Source: Clostridia bacterium
GTDB taxonomy: Bacteria; Bacillota; Clostridia; Oscillospirales; CAG-272
NCBI GenBank assembly: GCA_900754175.1
Contig: CAAEBS010000128.1
Span: 1-14,932 of the forward strand
Direction of reading: 5' to 3'
DNA: 14,932 nt
The notes below the pieces were generated by a model that was not told the DNA's origin, searched no databases, and worked only from the letters and a program-made list of their open reading frames with translations. The stretch's first letter is position 1. Every line of letters begins with the position of its first letter. Both the position numbers and the translations under genes were made by a program. Of the stretch, positions 14,905 through 14,932 are shown in pieces.

Positions 14905-14932
14905 ATTATACCACAAAATCCCAAAAAATGCA
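14905..14932 (-). promoter_or_regulatory. Extended -10 promoter of the IbrA/IbrB-like pair
   Basis: TATAAT (14910-14905) is a perfect -10 and is preceded by TGG, an extended -10 motif. At a 17-nt spacing the -35 would be nTGCAT, whose first base lies just beyond the window's end. Transcription should start near 14898. Confidence 0.6.

Overview
The window looks like a chromosomal segment of a moderately GC-rich Clostridia-type Bacillota bacterium. The signs are strong AGGAGG-type ribosome binding sites, a sigma-A promoter feeding a T-box riboswitch, a short TdcB-like IlvA with a C-terminal ACT domain, and the two-subunit short-form LeuC/LeuD. The genus cannot be named from the sequence. Every convincing gene is on the minus strand, so the window reads from its right end to its left.

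Right end (about 14932 to 12833): a two-gene unit with its own promoter. First comes a PP-loop ATPase of the PAPS-reductase/DUF3440 (IbrA-like) type, then a small ParB/sulfiredoxin-fold protein (IbrB-like). A short perfect inverted repeat lies over the predicted transcription start. The biochemical role of this pair is not settled, and it is the least understood part of the window.

Middle (about 12774 to 12439): no protein gene, but a regulatory leader. It holds a near-perfect -35/-10 promoter, a T-box riboswitch with recognisable Stem I elements, the conserved TGGTACC core, and a 12-bp terminator followed by six U. The most likely specifier codon is CUC (leucine).

Rest (12438 to 43): one compact operon for branched-chain amino acids, in the order ilvA, ridA, leuA, leuC, leuD, leuB, ilvB, ilvN, ilvC, ilvD, with a DUF815 AAA+ ATPase gene overlapping the end of ilvD. 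IlvA makes 2-oxobutanoate from threonine, and RidA removes the reactive enamine/imine by-products. IlvBN, IlvC and IlvD make the 2-oxo acid precursors of valine and isoleucine. LeuA, LeuCD and LeuB extend 2-oxoisovalerate to the leucine precursor. Only the final transaminase (ilvE) is missing. Most junctions are tight: 1-nt gaps at leuC/leuD, leuB/ilvB and (with the start preferred here) ilvB/ilvN, and overlaps at leuD/leuB and ilvD/DUF815. This fits one polycistronic message controlled by charging of tRNA-Leu.

No tRNA, rRNA, CRISPR array, insertion sequence or attachment site was seen. Most of the window is ordinary biosynthesis. The less ordinary parts are the IbrA/IbrB-like pair with its start-site palindrome, the use of one leucine-type T-box for all three pathways, and the ATPase at the operon's end.
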